Origin: Leuctra nigra
Lineage: Eukaryota > Arthropoda > Insecta > Plecoptera > Leuctridae
DNA: 64,000 nucleotides
Assembly: GCA_934045905.1 (NCBI GenBank)
Contig: OW203769.1
Span: 24,397,705 to 24,461,704 of the forward strand
Reading direction: 5' to 3'
This document shows, piece by piece, positions 1 through 13,026 of this stretch. Position numbers and translations under genes: made by a program. A model generated the notes under the pieces. The model did not search any database. It had not been told where the DNA came from and was given only the letters and a program-made list of their open reading frames with translations. How positions within the stretch are numbered: position 1 is the first letter of the stretch; every line of letters begins with the position of its first letter.

Positions 1-192
1 TATTCAAATTCTATATTTCCTTACCTTTAACTTTAATTTAAATTTTATATATCCTTGTATATTTAGGTCTTGTACTATATTTACTGTCATATTCCATTTG
101 TTAATTAGTGTTAAGTTTATATTATGTATTCCTTGCCACCTGTAACTGTACTATTTGCAAGATGTAATAAACAAATTGAATTGAATTGAACT
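1..192 (+). repeat. possible 3' end of a non-LTR retrotransposon
   Basis: An AATAAA signal at 166-171 is followed at once by tandem ATTGA units (174-189). A polyadenylation signal that runs into a short-unit tail is typical of the 3' ends of several LINE clades. A similar AATAAA plus ATTGA tail occurs near 35940-35980. No reverse-transcriptase reading frame is visible upstream inside the window, so this is at most a 5'-truncated remnant. It could also be a simple repeat beside a chance AATAAA. Confidence 0.35.
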
Positions 193-609
193 TGTATTTC
201 CTGCGACTTGCGACTGTGGAATGGTACCTCGCGTGGCAGCAATAAAGCCTGGTTAGTTGTTCTTGGAGAGCAGATGGTTCGCTACAAAACTGCGAGACTT
301 CGAGATAAGATATGGCTGGTGACATTCCAGCAACGTAAGATTTACACACACAGACTCCATGAATCTTAAGACAAGCGTATCTTAAGTAATATATCGCTCC
401 TCTTAAACTTACACAACCTTATTTTATCACCACTTTTTACACTTTTATTCCGACAGAGCCTTCGTACATTGTGTCGTGACTCGCTAAATAAACTCTTAGA
501 AACTAATTTTAAACCGGGGTACGTATGATTCCACGGATATGATAGACAGTCCGGTGAACAACAATACCTAAAATATAGTCGATCATCATGAAAAAGAAAA
601 ATATTTTGT

Positions 610-1373
610 TTAAGGTGGCTGGGTCGATCGACCATTTTTTCAGATAGTGTTCAATTTTGCTGTACTCACTCATCGGTATCCCCTAAACAACACTTTAAAA
701 AATAAAATACTTCCCGTGTCTAGTTTTCGAGATAGGCGAATAAGAAAGCAGTATTTTCCCCATGTTATCTTATGGCAGGTTTCAAAAATTTGCTACAAAT
801 GAAGATTCTAATTAATTGGCTCGATAGATTTTCAAAAAACCTATATAAGAATTAATCTTTGTTCTATTTACTTTCATTAAAAAAATATAAACCAATATCA
901 TCGTGTGCTAAATAAAAAGTTATAGGCGATTCAATTCAAATTGCGAATCAAGTCAAAATACTTTTGGCAACATGGGAGTGCTCAAGGTAGTTCGAAGGCA
1001 CTAAATGCCTACTAAAGATGCCTTGACTTTTCATGAAAGTAAACTCTAGGTGTAAGCTCAGCAAGCTCAGCCATCATGACTCCACACAAATCAAAATTTT
1101 CAAAGTACGATGTTGCCATATTGTACCGTATTGTCAAAATTTTAGATAATTCTTCAATATCCAAATCAAAACTAACTTCTTTGGGGCAGTAATACTGCTC
1201 TAAATAATAAGATAACGTATAAATACCATTTAAATGTTGTCTATTTCAACTACCCAGTATATTATACAAGTAAATTATGTGCTAAAAGAATTGATAAACG
1301 TGATTTTTTACACTTAATAAATTAGTGAAAGCTCTCCAATACTTCAGAAAATCGATCGATCCAGCCACCTTAA
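610..1373 (-). mobile_element. TTAA-flanked MITE, copy 1 (piggyBac-like target site)
   Basis: Both ends carry inverted repeats beginning GGTGGCTGG (614 onward; reverse complement ends at 1369), which continue as R-TCGATCGA. Each is bordered by TTAA (610-613 and 1370-1373), the target duplication expected of piggyBac-type transposition. There is no coding capacity, so it is non-autonomous. An internal stretch (758-777) matches the reverse complement of 59829-59848 base for base, which ties this copy to the one at 59.5 kb. The TIR does not start with the CCC typical of many piggyBac elements, so the superfamily is inferred from TTAA alone. Confidence 0.75.
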
Positions 1374-1919
1374 TATCAGTATTCTTAGTAGTATTATGTA
1401 CATAAGAGAAATATAATAAAAATATTTCAAATGTTTTGCCAATGTCTAGGATTTTAAACGTTTGCTGATACTTTTTTGAAAAATATTATTGTTAACAGTT
1501 GTATAGCATTTTATATTAAATCGAATGTTTACTCTATTCTTTTTATTGCAAATTTATTTTTGTGAACGTAAAAAACATCAAACTGTCCACATTTTAAGAT
1601 TATACCTTAATTAAAAAAAAAATGCATTTACATTTACATTTACAAATTTTATATTTGGTGTCAGGTGTGGGATGTAATATTGTAAACGTTCGTGCCGTTC
1701 AGCCTGTTAGATAATTCCACTAAGTTCCACATAGACATGCGTGATGCAACATTCTCGACTCGGTTTAGCTTCTGATGAGAGAGAAGATTGTGACAGGAGG
1801 TTGCTGGAGGCATTCAGTCACGTGATGCGAGTGACAGCTGACGGCTTGTGGTGGAGGCGAGGCTCGAGAGCTTCAGAGAGATAAAGACGAACTTCTGTTA
1901 CGTGATAAGACCAAGTGAC
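1374..1919. other. no feature recognised
   Basis: AT-rich DNA with a poly-A tract near 1612-1621 and a short ACATTT repeat after it. No gene or transposon end could be supported. Confidence 0.5.
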
Positions 1920-1999
1920 CTCACGCACTTTCACGCGTGAGCTTACACGCACTTTCACGCACAAGCTTACACGGTATTTCACGCGTGAGGTTACACGCG
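1920..1999. repeat. minisatellite, about three units of roughly 28 bp
   Basis: The unit reads approximately TTTCACGCGTGAGCTTACACG with variants such as TTTCACGCACAAGCTTACACG and TTTCACGCGTGAGGTTACACG. Each unit contains the near-palindrome TCACGCGTGA or a decayed form. GC content is well above the surroundings. No function is visible. Confidence 0.6.
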
Positions 2000-4036
2000 T
2001 TGCGATAATATTGTTTGATATTGTTAATTACGAATTAGTATTTAAAATGTGTGGGAAATAAATAATATCTATGGGGAAAAAAATTGACCTCTAGCCACTT
2101 AGTCCATTATAATGTTAACTAAACCTACGTTGATTTTGTACAATATACTTTACGTTCTATTTACTACTTCACTGCATTGAAATGAAGCTTCAAGTTTTAT
2201 ACAAGATGCAAGAGAAATGACATCTTCAGTGTAACATTCTTCTGTGTAAACAACCAACTAATTGGAGTAAGTATGTTGTGAGAAATAAAATATCTGGCGC
2301 TATTCACATTGTGATCGTATTATTACAGCCAACACACAACACAACTTACATAGTAGCAGTGATGGAGGAAATTATAAATATGTAATGAAGGCATACAAAT
2401 CAAGATATGTCATTCCAGAGAAGGCATTACATAAGTGGTAAGTATGTATGTATGAATACTCTGTACATAAACTCAGAAGAAAACTGTATGTCTCCTTGCT
2501 GCTGCAGAAATATGGAAAATGTAAGAATCATGTAAAATGTTGAATTTATGCTGACTGGTATGGCATGAGTTGACAGGAATTGTCATATTACTGTCGACTG
2601 AAATAATACCAGTATTATTTTGATAGATTATAAGACAATTATCAATAACTTAAATCAAAATTCAAATTATCAAAATTTAAAAAAATAATCAATTACCTGA
2701 AATATTGTGTGTACTTTTATGTATGGTTGAACAAAATATCTTAATATTTTCATGTAAATCCGAGATAATACATATTGGCAAAACAGCGATATAGAATCTA
2801 ATCTAGGATGATAACTCCACATAACTCCCAGATAGAATGTTCCGTTATAGGCTTTTCATAGGCTGCGCAACGCCGAGTATAGAGATACAACATTATGTTT
2901 TATTTCATATAAGCTATGAAATGCCAAATTAAAAATTTCCCAAATACTTTTTTTACTTTTAAATACTTTTAATTACACCTTTTTTTCGTACGCATGTGGC
3001 AAAAAGTGCCTTAAACTGAAGTTCGTAGCTTGGAGACACTTGAGACATCCGGTCGACACAAATCTTTAGGGAAGGAATTTAAATACTTCAGAGTGTCGAG
3101 GACTAAATAAGAACAATGAAGAAGAAAATATGTAAGTTTTGTATTAGATAATATAAATTGACGAATAAAAATTATCAATTAAAATCACAAAATGGAATAG
3201 AACGAATTTAATACTAGCTCCACTTTGTCACTATAAGTGATTCATTATGATTCATTATGTCAAGAGCTACTCTAACAGACCCATCAATTTGATATAAAAG
3301 TTATAATTTTGAAACGATAACTTACATTCTTTATTGTAATTGCAATTGTGATAGAAGTTGAGATAATTTTTAGGTAATTTCTCATAGATTTTACTAAGAC
3401 ATTTAAATATATTTTATTCATAACCTAAGCTGCCTCATCAATACTACCGATGTACTCTCTTGTTTAGAGCGATGAGATGATGAAGATGATATAAGGTGGA
3501 ATTTATCGATCAACAGAGAAAACACATTAACTCCCTTATAACAGTGAGAAGGCGATAATGATAGAAATTTTAATGAATCTTCTTCACTTCGGTGTTAAGT
3601 ACTGTGCAACTCAAGTGAGAGATTTTTTTGATTTAAATTATTATATAAAATGTCTGTTTCAGTATCGTAATTATTGCAAAAGCCCATAATATAAAAACTC
3701 CAGAAGCAATATTCACTATAAGCTCTGTGTCGAGGCTGTAAGCCTTTCAGGAAATATTTCATAAAATTTCTTACACCCAAAAAATATTTTGCGGTAATTA
3801 AGGGCATATGCCATTTTATATTTTAACAATAGCTGGGTGATTCTAATCAAACAGGTATATTTGAACAAAAATAACATTTTTATATTAAATATCAATTTAA
3901 AAATAAAATAAAAAATCATGTACTTTGAGACATTCTGAATGGTACTTGATAGCCAGTACATAATTTTAAACAAGGACTTCCAAAGCTTCCTGAACTTGCA
4001 CTTCCAAAATTTGAAGCCTAAAGTAAATGGCAAATA
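2000..4036. other. no feature recognised
   Basis: AT-rich intergenic DNA. Open frames here are short and show no recognisable domain. No transposon termini or RNA genes were identified. Confidence 0.5.
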
Positions 4037-4410
4037 GGCCAGGAGAATTACAAAATTACACATTATAATGCCAGGAGAATGACAAAACGTAATTTTTGAG
4101 GAGTTTACACAACAAATTAAAACACAGACTTTTCCAAACCAAGTAATTACTTTATAGGGATATGATATGGATAGTATTAAATGGATGCTAATTTTACAAA
4201 ATAATTGAGTAATTAACACAGTGCAGGAGAATGACAACGAGGGTAGTGACAGCCAGGAGAATGGCACAATTGACTGATTTATATATTAATAATATCATTT
4301 TTAATCATGACAAGTTCATGTTATTGACGTACATTGTAATATGGCAGAAATATTACCAACCAAAACAAAAACAAATAAATCGGACTTGTGGTTCAGGAGA
4401 TATGAGCCAG
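4037..4410. repeat. dispersed CCAGGAGAATGACA motif, about five copies
   Basis: Near-copies of CCAGGAGAATGACA occur at about 4039, 4070, 4222, 4253 and (diverged) 4394, all in the same orientation. The spacing is irregular, so this is not a tandem array. The pattern resembles the internal motif repeats in the TIR elements at 7512 and 25607, but no matching pair of terminal inverted repeats was found here. Confidence 0.45.
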
Positions 4411-6839
4411 TGACATGAATTTACCTGTTTGCTTTTACCCATTTAAGTAACATTACGTAACAGGTTTGATGACAATTGTTGTCATGTTTCATTTTCTCAA
4501 AACGCTGCTTTTTTTAATGTATCTATGCACATGCTCAAATATTTGAACAGCTCATGGAAGCCATTTTGTTGCTCCTTCGCTTCTTTCAAGATGGAGCATC
4601 TCACTCTCTCAATGCTTTCTAAGAATGCTCCAAGATTTACTTATTAACTATCTCCCTTCGTTGTTTCGTAACTAATTAGTCAAGACTATAGATTTTTAGA
4701 CGACACAATTTGAACTCGATTTTGGAAGAGAGAGATCAATGAGATATAATATATCAAAGAAAGATAAATGCAACCTGAGTACGAAAATAATGCTAAAAGT
4801 AAGAACGATGCTTCACATTCTTCTGTCGGAAACCATTTTGTTACTAGCTTATCAAAAAAAAACTGAAGAGGGGAAATGAAAGTGACGTGTTTAAAACCAC
4901 AATGAATAAATAACAATGGCTTCACCACAGCCAGCTCCAAGGAAAGTGAGTGTCAAAGAGCTTGATGACGTCAGAGTAAGAGAGAGACTGATGTAGATGT
5001 GACGGACGCAATGAGGACAAAGCCTTTGTCAATTAGAGCCTTTAAGTGTCTACTTAAGGCATGTGAAATAGTGTGATTTGTCACCACCTAAGTTAATGAA
5101 TCCATGCCTTGAAGCGTAGCGGTTGACAAGCTTGGTGTCTGCTTCAGCCAGTTGCTTTGTCACTCGGCAAATAGATCAAAAGCGGTTCTCTTTTGGGGTT
5201 GTTGTGCTTTGATGTTGTGATTTTAACTGGGAGATGAGAATTACGGAATATAACAAGAGTGGTGTCCAAGTTTTGTGTAGCGCTTTTTTATCAAACATTT
5301 TTATTCAACATATGAATTTGAATATATTTGATGAATAAATTTGCGTTTCCTAGTTTCGAAATGAATTTAAAAAAAATCCTTTGTTGATATTTTAATTTTA
5401 ATATTATAGTACCTAATATACTTATTAAACACCCATAACAAGAGATATTCTGTTATTGATTGTAGGCATTTCACATTATATTCACTTTTTAAAAATAAAC
5501 ATAACATTTAGTCGAGATTAATTGATAACAAATAATCTGTATTATTCCATCTGGTAAATATTTGGATGACGTCATTCCAAGCAATCATGGAAAAAGCTAA
5601 ATAACAAGAATGAGAGAATTCCGCAGATTTCAGTCAGAAAGTCTGAATATCGCAATATTGCCATTCTGAATAATTTAACAAAACAAAATAAAATATAATA
5701 TATGAAATTCGTATATTTTCTTGACATAACTCAAATTTGTACACATGCAAATAAAATTTTCTTGATAATAGTACAAGTTTCGTCTGCGTCCTCATACGAT
5801 GTCTTTTGTATGAATAAACTAAAAGCCTGGTGATCAACATGAATTATAATTAATTGCAATATATAAATATAAACAGGTTGAAATCAAATCAAATCAAATG
5901 AATGATTGTAACGTCTTACAACAATTGTAATCATTCATTTTAGTCACTGTGAAAACTAAATTTGATACTGATGTATTCTTGTAGAATAATGTGGTCGTGA
6001 TAGAACATTAAAAATACATACGCTTGACTTATTTATCAGGAGACGTGGCAACACTGTGCGATGTGAAATTAACGAGATACACTTTTATTTAAGTGCGTGC
6101 TTTATTTCAAAATAAAAAGAACAAACCGCGTAGTCGATCTATATTTTATAGACTAAACTGAAATTTATTTTGACAGTAAATCAATCATCGAAAAGCTCTC
6201 AATCTCGAGCAAGAACTTGAAAGACTTCCATCGCATTTTTCTCAACAAACCGATGGGAAAATCCCACGTTCTACCCATAATCCAACTGCGGTTCTAGCCG
6301 CGTAGAATCAACTGATATTCAAGCAGGAATGTTTTTAAGCGCTGTCTAACCGCTCACTCCGTGTTTTGAATTGATGGATTGTTGTTGAGCGGACATGTCA
6401 CTTAGAATACACCAGCGCCTCTGCCGGGGGAAATGATAAACGACATCACTGTTGTTTGTTGTTGTTAATAAACCAGTTGTTTGTTTTTGTTTTGTAGTTA
6501 ATTATTTAGTTATACATTATTTATATAATTATATAATATAATTTAGCAGTATAATATTGTAAGTAATGCGTAATGTGTATGTAAGTAGATAATATTATAA
6601 TTATTTATTTTTCTTCTCTTCAAAATTTATATTTTTCTTTAGTTGTCGTATTCAAATTTTTTTCAATTGTACTTTACAATTGAGGTACAGGTTGTTTAAA
6701 CATCTATTTTTATTGACACAAATAATAATATACAATGCGAACACTCTTCCACTAAGTCCCTAAAAGGGACTTATCTGTGGATTAAATACATAATGATAAT
6801 ATAGTATAGTTGATATTCATACAAAAATAATAGTAGTTA
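4411..6839. other. no feature recognised
   Basis: AT-rich DNA with a few short direct repeats, for example AATCA repeats at about 5881-5899. No gene, RNA or mobile-element boundary could be supported. Confidence 0.5.
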
Positions 6840-7105
6840 ACGCTCTGAACTTGTATTCCGGAGGCCCGGGTTCGATTCCCGCGTCCGTCCTTCCTGACTG
6901 GGGGTTTTTCGTGGTTTTACCTTAGTCGACAGGCAAATGCTGGGAAGGTACCCTACTATTTGGGTACGACCACCTCCTTCCCACCTTCCATCCTTAACTA
7001 CTCTTCACCATCATCTCCCAATCATCATTATAATCATTCATCCGTCGCCATTAGCCTCGCTGCAGAACAGTGCGACGTTAAGCCCCAGACAAACAGGTTT
7101 TCTAT
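6840..7105 (+). mobile_element. tRNA-derived SINE, 5'-truncated
   Basis: A pol III B-box (GGTTCGATTCC, 6869-6879) sits in a tRNA-3'-half-like head. A unique body follows, from TCGACAGGCAAATGCTGGGA to AACAGTGCGACGTTAAG. The same body recurs at 12277-12439, which shows it is a repeat. The A-box half is not recognisable, so the head is truncated or diverged. Such SINEs depend on a partner LINE for mobilisation; the partner is not identifiable here. Confidence 0.75.
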
Positions 7106-7511
7106 AAATTTATATAGGTTTGTTATAGATAAGCAATAGTTTAATTTTATTACCAAAATCGTTCCTCTTTTAAATATACCTACTGTCTACATCTCCCTTC
7201 ATTCTTCACAGACTTCCTCAGGCGCGTAGGAATTTCATTATCATTGTTAGATTTAATTGTTCCATATGTTTTAAAATCTTCTATTTGCATTCTTCATAAT
7301 CACCTTGATAATAATAGTTTTTAGCATTGTATACAGTATAGAAAGTAATTGTAAGTATCAATATTTTTATTTTAAAACAAATTAACTTCATTCATAAATA
7401 TGTCATTTGTCGTTAAATTTAAGGTATTTTATATTGATTAGTAAGCTGGATCTCAATGGTCAACCCTGTATTGTGGACAGTCAATAAAATTCGAAATTCT
7501 CTGCAACAGAT

Positions 7512-8973
7512 GGGCCATTATCCCACTATATTAGTTTTGGACATTTTTTTTTAATTATTATTTTTTACTTGTTTCATGTTGCATTAATTTTTTTAATATT
7601 ACTTACATAGTTGGGTAGCCAACTGGAAAGTAGCTTCGATCGATTCTCGGGTGTTACGAAATTATTTACGATTTTGCATGATGAAACGTTCATTTTAGTA
7701 ACCTCCGTCCCACACATATTTAATCCTACAATATAAAATATGTTACTCAGATAACTTGTTTATAGTATTTATTCGTAAGCTGATGATATTGCGTATTGTA
7801 AAAAAATTATCGTGACTTAGAAATACCAATAAATTAAAAATTGTTCCAAAAATACTTACTATTTTGAAGGAATTTAACAAAATTCCACATTACATTTAGT
7901 TTTGCACATGGAAATCATAATGCAAATAATACAAACTAAAATAAAATTAGTAAACTATTATATATATTTTAAGGAAAAAAATATAAACGGATGCTATAAG
8001 CAGAATTTAATTTTTTCGGAAGTTTTAAGGGAGGGACAGTGGTTATTTCGGAAGATCGGTAGTTACTTGAGTCCAAGAAAATCATTTATAGCACATCTTG
8101 CAAGAGTTTTTCTATTCTAACATACTTTTTTACATATAATGGTAACTTGTAAGGCATCAGATCTTACAAAAATTAAAATTTCAAAATTTTCGTACTTCCC
8201 GGCCCCATTGAAATTGCTGTTTTGGGACGGGAGTTACGCGGGACAGGAGTTACTTTTAAGAAGAAAAATGACGACAGTAATTTAGGGGTAGGTGCCAGAA
8301 ACTCGAAACTCTGGAAATATTCCATGGCAACATAGCACAATTTAATAAAAATTAATGCTAGTATGTAGCTTGACACGTTTTAATTAAACAGGGGTGGACA
8401 GGAGTTACGAGAGAAAGGGAACTCTCACCTTTTTTGATGGAAAATGACTTCTCATTTTCTGCAATTTAATCAGATCGCCATGAAGTAAGTAACAAATTCT
8501 TGAAGACAGGTTGACGAACCAATAAAAAAAATCTGTGTCTGTACTACCAACTCTACAATATAATAAGCCGGAGTTTTCAAACGGGACGGAGGTTACAACC
8601 AAAGTGATGGACAGGCACTAAAAAATGTACTACAATTAATTGTGTGGACTAACTGATGTTTCATCTGTGTAAATGTAAACTTTGCATGGACTTTTCACTA
8701 AAATAAAATCATCCTACTATTTTCATTGCCTCAAAATTAAATGCCATGCGCTCAAACATTGACTTTTCAAAGACGGACACGGGACGGAGGTTACTTTTCA
8801 CCTATAAAAGTAGCAAATTTGAAAATATTGTTGTACATAAACACAAAAATAGTGATTGCAACATGTAGAGGGGTACGTAATACAAATTAAAAAAATATTA
8901 CCCCTCATTTTCTTTCAATTGCTGTTAGCAATTCAACTCGGACAGCGAAACTAATATAGTGGGATAATGGCCC
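7512..8973. mobile_element. TIR element A with internal GGGACRGGAGTTAC repeats
   Basis: The ends are 25-bp perfect inverted repeats (7512-7536 and 8949-8973) beginning GGGCCATTATCCCACT and flanked by AT on both sides. Inside are at least six copies of a 14-bp motif, GGGAC(G/A)G(G/A)(A/G)GTTAC: minus strand at 7698-7711; plus strand at 8224-8237, 8240-8253, 8395-8408, 8583-8596 and 8781-8794, with a diverged copy near 8033. No transposase frame is present, so it is non-autonomous. The repeated motif could be a transposase binding site, which is inference. Superfamily unknown. Confidence 0.75.
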
Positions 8974-9689
8974 ATGATACAAAGCAACCTGAGAATACAA
9001 TTATTAGAGTAACATCTATAGTATTCCACTACTATTTAGCATATCATAACCTCATATCATAATTTAAGTTTAATGCTCTCGATGGGCATTGCGAGGAATA
9101 TCATAATTACAATAATTAATTAATGTACTTATTGAGTATGTAACAGACTGTACCAGAAGACACTTCATATAATCTGGCTTTAATTAAACAACGAACAGTG
9201 GTCGAGAGGGATCAATGTGGATGTATCCCCGACTACAACCTCAATGGAACGACCGACCATTATTAAGTCACAAGATTAACCCGGGCTTGACAGGGATCGA
9301 ACCCGCAACATCTACATAGCATCTATATACTATCACAACCGCAAGCGAATAAGGACAAGTTTGCTGTTATTAATGTTAAGCGTTATCGTTACGCGAGTAA
9401 TGCTTTGGGCTGTTTAATCCTAGAGCTAGATACTAGGAATAATATCAGTGCTCTCTCGATAAACTATTGGGCAAATTAGATTGCTAGTTTGAAAGCGTTT
9501 TTTATTAAAACACAATATATTGCCAATTCGATATATTGATTATTTGATATTAACGAAAACACATTTTTTATACATAAAATCTTATATAAAACCTATATAA
9601 AATAAATAAAATAAATATAAATAAAATAAATATAAATTATCTAATATAAAATAAATAAAATATGTATAAAAACTTTTAATTTTTTTTGT

Positions 9690-10130
9690 TTTACTTTTTC
9701 CAACATTACAACTTATAAGTATCAAATAATCATGTAATGATTTAACTTGCACCTGCTGTCTTATAATGAGGTTTCAATTTATTGTCATATGAGAATATGA
9801 AAATCATTTCGATTTTGGTTTTTTAACATTTAAAATAGCACACGTTGGTATCGATTTAAATTTTTCCTAATTGAATGTCCATCTATGTACCAGAAAATAA
9901 GTTTTTTTGTTCAAATTTGAGATTACATAAAAATTATATCTTCGTTATTAGCGCCTGAAAGAGACATGAATTTACTTGGCTGCCATTAGATAGTATGGGG
10001 AGAACTATATTTATCTCAGTAACTAAAAAACACAAGAAGTGTTTAATATTTTGAGAGATATTATATGGTATGATTATCAATAAGTACACAAGATAATATG
10101 AATAACTGAGATATGAAACCGTCTCCACCG
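9690..10130 (+). mobile_element. TTAA MITE family, decayed copy 2
   Basis: Sequence from 9690 to 10130 aligns along its length with 59510-59960. Shared landmarks are a TTACTTTTTCCAACATT start, an AAAATAGCACACGTTGGTAT block (9833 onward), the ACTTGGCTGCCAT segment and ATGATTATCAATAAGTA. The terminal GGTGGCT repeats and flanking TTAA are no longer recognisable, so it appears older than the copies at 610 and 59474. Confidence 0.65.
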
Positions 10131-11096
10131 AGTGACGTAACTAGATATAATATATGTAGGAACTTGTAGTAACTTTTCCTTACTTGTGGCTCTCAAATTA
10201 ATTGAAAAAAAATATTTATGTCGAGGTGGTTTGATGCATCACATTCGCTTAGAAGATAATTTTCGACGTTGTCACATTATTAAATTAAATGAGGTATTAG
10301 TGATAAGGCAATATTTTACTACTTAAAATACATATGTTATTAGTCACACACCAATATAAATTTGTCATCGATAAAAACTTGAAAATTTTGATTGATTGTT
10401 TGATATTATACAAGCAGTAAATCATTACGAATACTCAATAGATGAAGAACGCAAGTGAAATCTTGATTCAAGAAAAATAAAATTTCGTCGTGTGAATTAA
10501 AACGACACAAACTTGTTCTTCGACTGACTAAACCACACGATGAATTCATGAATACATTTGCATAGCAATCCTCTATCTAAATAATTGAAACTCGAATTAT
10601 TTAACCGTGTCCAAAAGTGTTGACTCTTCCAAAGTTTGTTTGACTTCATTGTGCTCTCAAGAGCGGCCGGGAAGAGCAAATAGTCATTATATGCATGAGT
10701 CAAAAACCATTTTGGATTAAACGCTATGGGTTTTTATTTAAAATGTCGTACAAAATTGTAAAAATAGAATGTATTATCTAAATTTAACTCGTAATTTTAA
10801 GATCTCTGAATCTTCATCCTTACTACTTTTTTCAGGAACATTGAACCACGACCAGTGCAGGTACAGTGATGATAATAATAATTCAAATGAAAGAGATAAA
10901 TAAATAAAATTTGATGGCCTGAGAGATTTATCCAGATTAATGATGCCATCGTACAATATGAACCTAAGTATGAGTTCTTCTGCAACTGGAAGAGGAGATT
11001 ATATTAAGACAGCAGAATGACAACTTTAAATAAAATTACATTACTATCCCAAATTGATATCTCAAGGAAAGAATTCCGTTTTGTGTAACGAGCTGG
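10131..11096. other. no feature recognised
   Basis: AT-rich DNA. Open frames of 60-70 codons show no domain, signal peptide or conserved motif. Confidence 0.5.
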
Positions 11097-11222
11097 AGGC
11101 CATTTCTTGAACGTTTTCCCAATTCCATTCCTGATGGAATCAGGTCACGCCATAAGGATTAACATTGCACCGAATCAGATTCCATCAGAATTAGGAATTT
11201 AAAAATTCTAGAATACGGCCCC
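11097..11222. mobile_element. short palindromic MITE (GGCCnTATTCTAGAA family), copy 1
   Basis: About 125 bp whose two halves are imperfect inverted repeats (CCAATTCCATTC on the left, CCATCAGAATTAGGAATT on the right, ending TTCTAGAATACGGCC). The same design and core, including a conserved AGGATTAACATTG-type centre in inverse orientation, occurs at 57421-57538, so the two are copies of one family. The left terminus is more diverged here. Confidence 0.6.
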
Positions 11223-12276
11223 TGGTGAAAATAATGAAACGAGGAAATAGGTGAGGTAAATAGTAGCTGCCTTCAGTCGCCTAAAAATCATACGAAACAA
11301 ACAAATTACTATTTAGTAGTTTAAAATAACCTCTTTTCAATTGTTCTTTAAACTTAAAATTTCTTATATGTACCTACCAAATTTAGTTATAATTTGAAGA
11401 CCGAATACTTTCAATTTGCGACTTCAATCAAATTAAACAGCAATGTTTGTAATTTGCGATTTCCGCGGCTCAATCAGGATTCCCTCTCTCGAGCTTCTGA
11501 AGCGAACGAGATGCGATGGAAAATAACGACCTGTTATTTGAGAGAGTTTCATGTTTATTATGGGAAATAAAGCGGGTTAATTACTCGTACTGAATAGTCA
11601 ATTAGGTACATGACTCGTATTTTACACTAATTTCAAAGTCGAAGTTAAGAACTATCCATGTTTAGGTAATTGATTGACATTTGAACTGAAATACGTATTA
11701 TAAGTTTAATGGATTTTTTAATATTGGTTGTTGCCATAACATAATCATAAGGTGTGCTGTCAAATAATTCAACGATTTTTTTCTTACTTATTATTCAAAA
11801 TCAACATTAAAATGTTTATCAAGTAAGTAGTAATGATCAAATCTCCACTCTTAGGAGATTTTTTTTGTAGAACTGTATGTTACTGTATGTAATAGTTAAA
11901 ATAAATACAATATTGGTACATTTTAATTCAATATTTAACTCGATTACAACGTCTCGCAAATAGAAGAGATCAATTAAAAAGGAGGAGAGAATAAATCAAA
12001 GCCAAGTATAATGTTTTCAGTGAGCCAAAGATTGAATTGTTGTAGAGTACATGACATATTTTCAATTCTCTCGATTTAATGTCATAATGGACGTATAATG
12101 GAAAGGAGATGGAAATTTTATTGGCATCTGCCAAAATGATAAAAATTAATATCAATAGTACCTATATGAAGGATTCTAAAATCCACTCCAGTTCTCATCA
12201 ACATGTATTATTTTTTTTAATTACAATTGAAAGTAAATGCAGCTATTACAGCTAAACATTTTTTTTTTTGGTATTC
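11223..12276. other. no feature recognised
   Basis: AT-rich DNA with a T-rich tract near 12211. No supported features. Confidence 0.5.
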
Positions 12277-12439
12277 CCTCAGTCGACAGGCAAATGCTGG
12301 GAAAGTACCCTACTAATAGGCCACGACCGCCTCCTTCCCACCTTCCATCCTTACCTACTCTTCACCATCATCTCCCAATCCTTCTCATAATCATTCATCC
12401 GTCGCCATTAGCCTCGCTGCAGAACAGTGCGACGTTAAG
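12277..12439 (+). mobile_element. SINE body, 5'-truncated copy
   Basis: Close match to the body of the SINE at 6840-7105, starting at the TCGACAGGCAAATGCTGGGA block and ending at GTGCGACGTTAAG. The tRNA-like head with its B-box is missing, which is consistent with incomplete reverse transcription. It shares the CACCATCATCTCCCAATC and CCGTCGCCATTAGCCTCGCT segments. Confidence 0.75.
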
Positions 12440-13026
12440 TCGGAGCAACAGCGAAAGAGAAATTCTCCTGGGAGTGACACTATTAAGTTTTTCTTTTAAT
12501 TCCATGCAACCATAAAATTAATTTATTATTTCTGTAAAAACTGAACAATATTATCTCATTCGATGCATCGATGAAAAGAAGGTGATTTCAGGTCAATAAA
12601 ACTGCAACATCGACTCACCGCACCCACAGTACAGATTCAGTTGTGACGTCACTGTAGGTACAGCACTCACCTAAAACAAACAAAACAATAATTTATTATG
12701 GAGACATGTGAGGGCCAATCTGAGGGCTGATCATTGAGGATCTCATACTCCAGTTATTTGAAGAAAAAAATTCTATCTTGAAAATGGTGGGGTCGGGAGA
12801 AGGATTTAAAATCATCTATCAAATGTTATGTTAATTTTCGATATCAGCATAATATGATGCACATGTTATAATAATTTATGGATTATAATTCACTCTTTTA
12901 TTTCTTTCATTTGTAGGATATGTCCTACAGAACAACCAATAGGTAAAAAACCAATCGCGACATGCTTAGTGTGAGTCCTATACATTATGTGTAAAATCGA
13001 AACTTTCCTCAATATGTTTTTGCCTA
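12440..13026. other. no feature recognised
   Basis: AT-rich DNA without identifiable genes or repeats. Confidence 0.45.

Noticed and set aside
3716..4267. 183-codon minus-strand frame
   Set aside because: Very AT-rich, hydrophobic by composition (F, I, L, K), no recognisable domain, and it runs across the CCAGGAGAATGACA repeats; judged a chance frame.
9285..9320. B-box-like GGTTCGATCCC on the minus strand near 9300
   Set aside because: No convincing A-box, cloverleaf or second copy in the window, so neither a tRNA nor a SINE could be supported.
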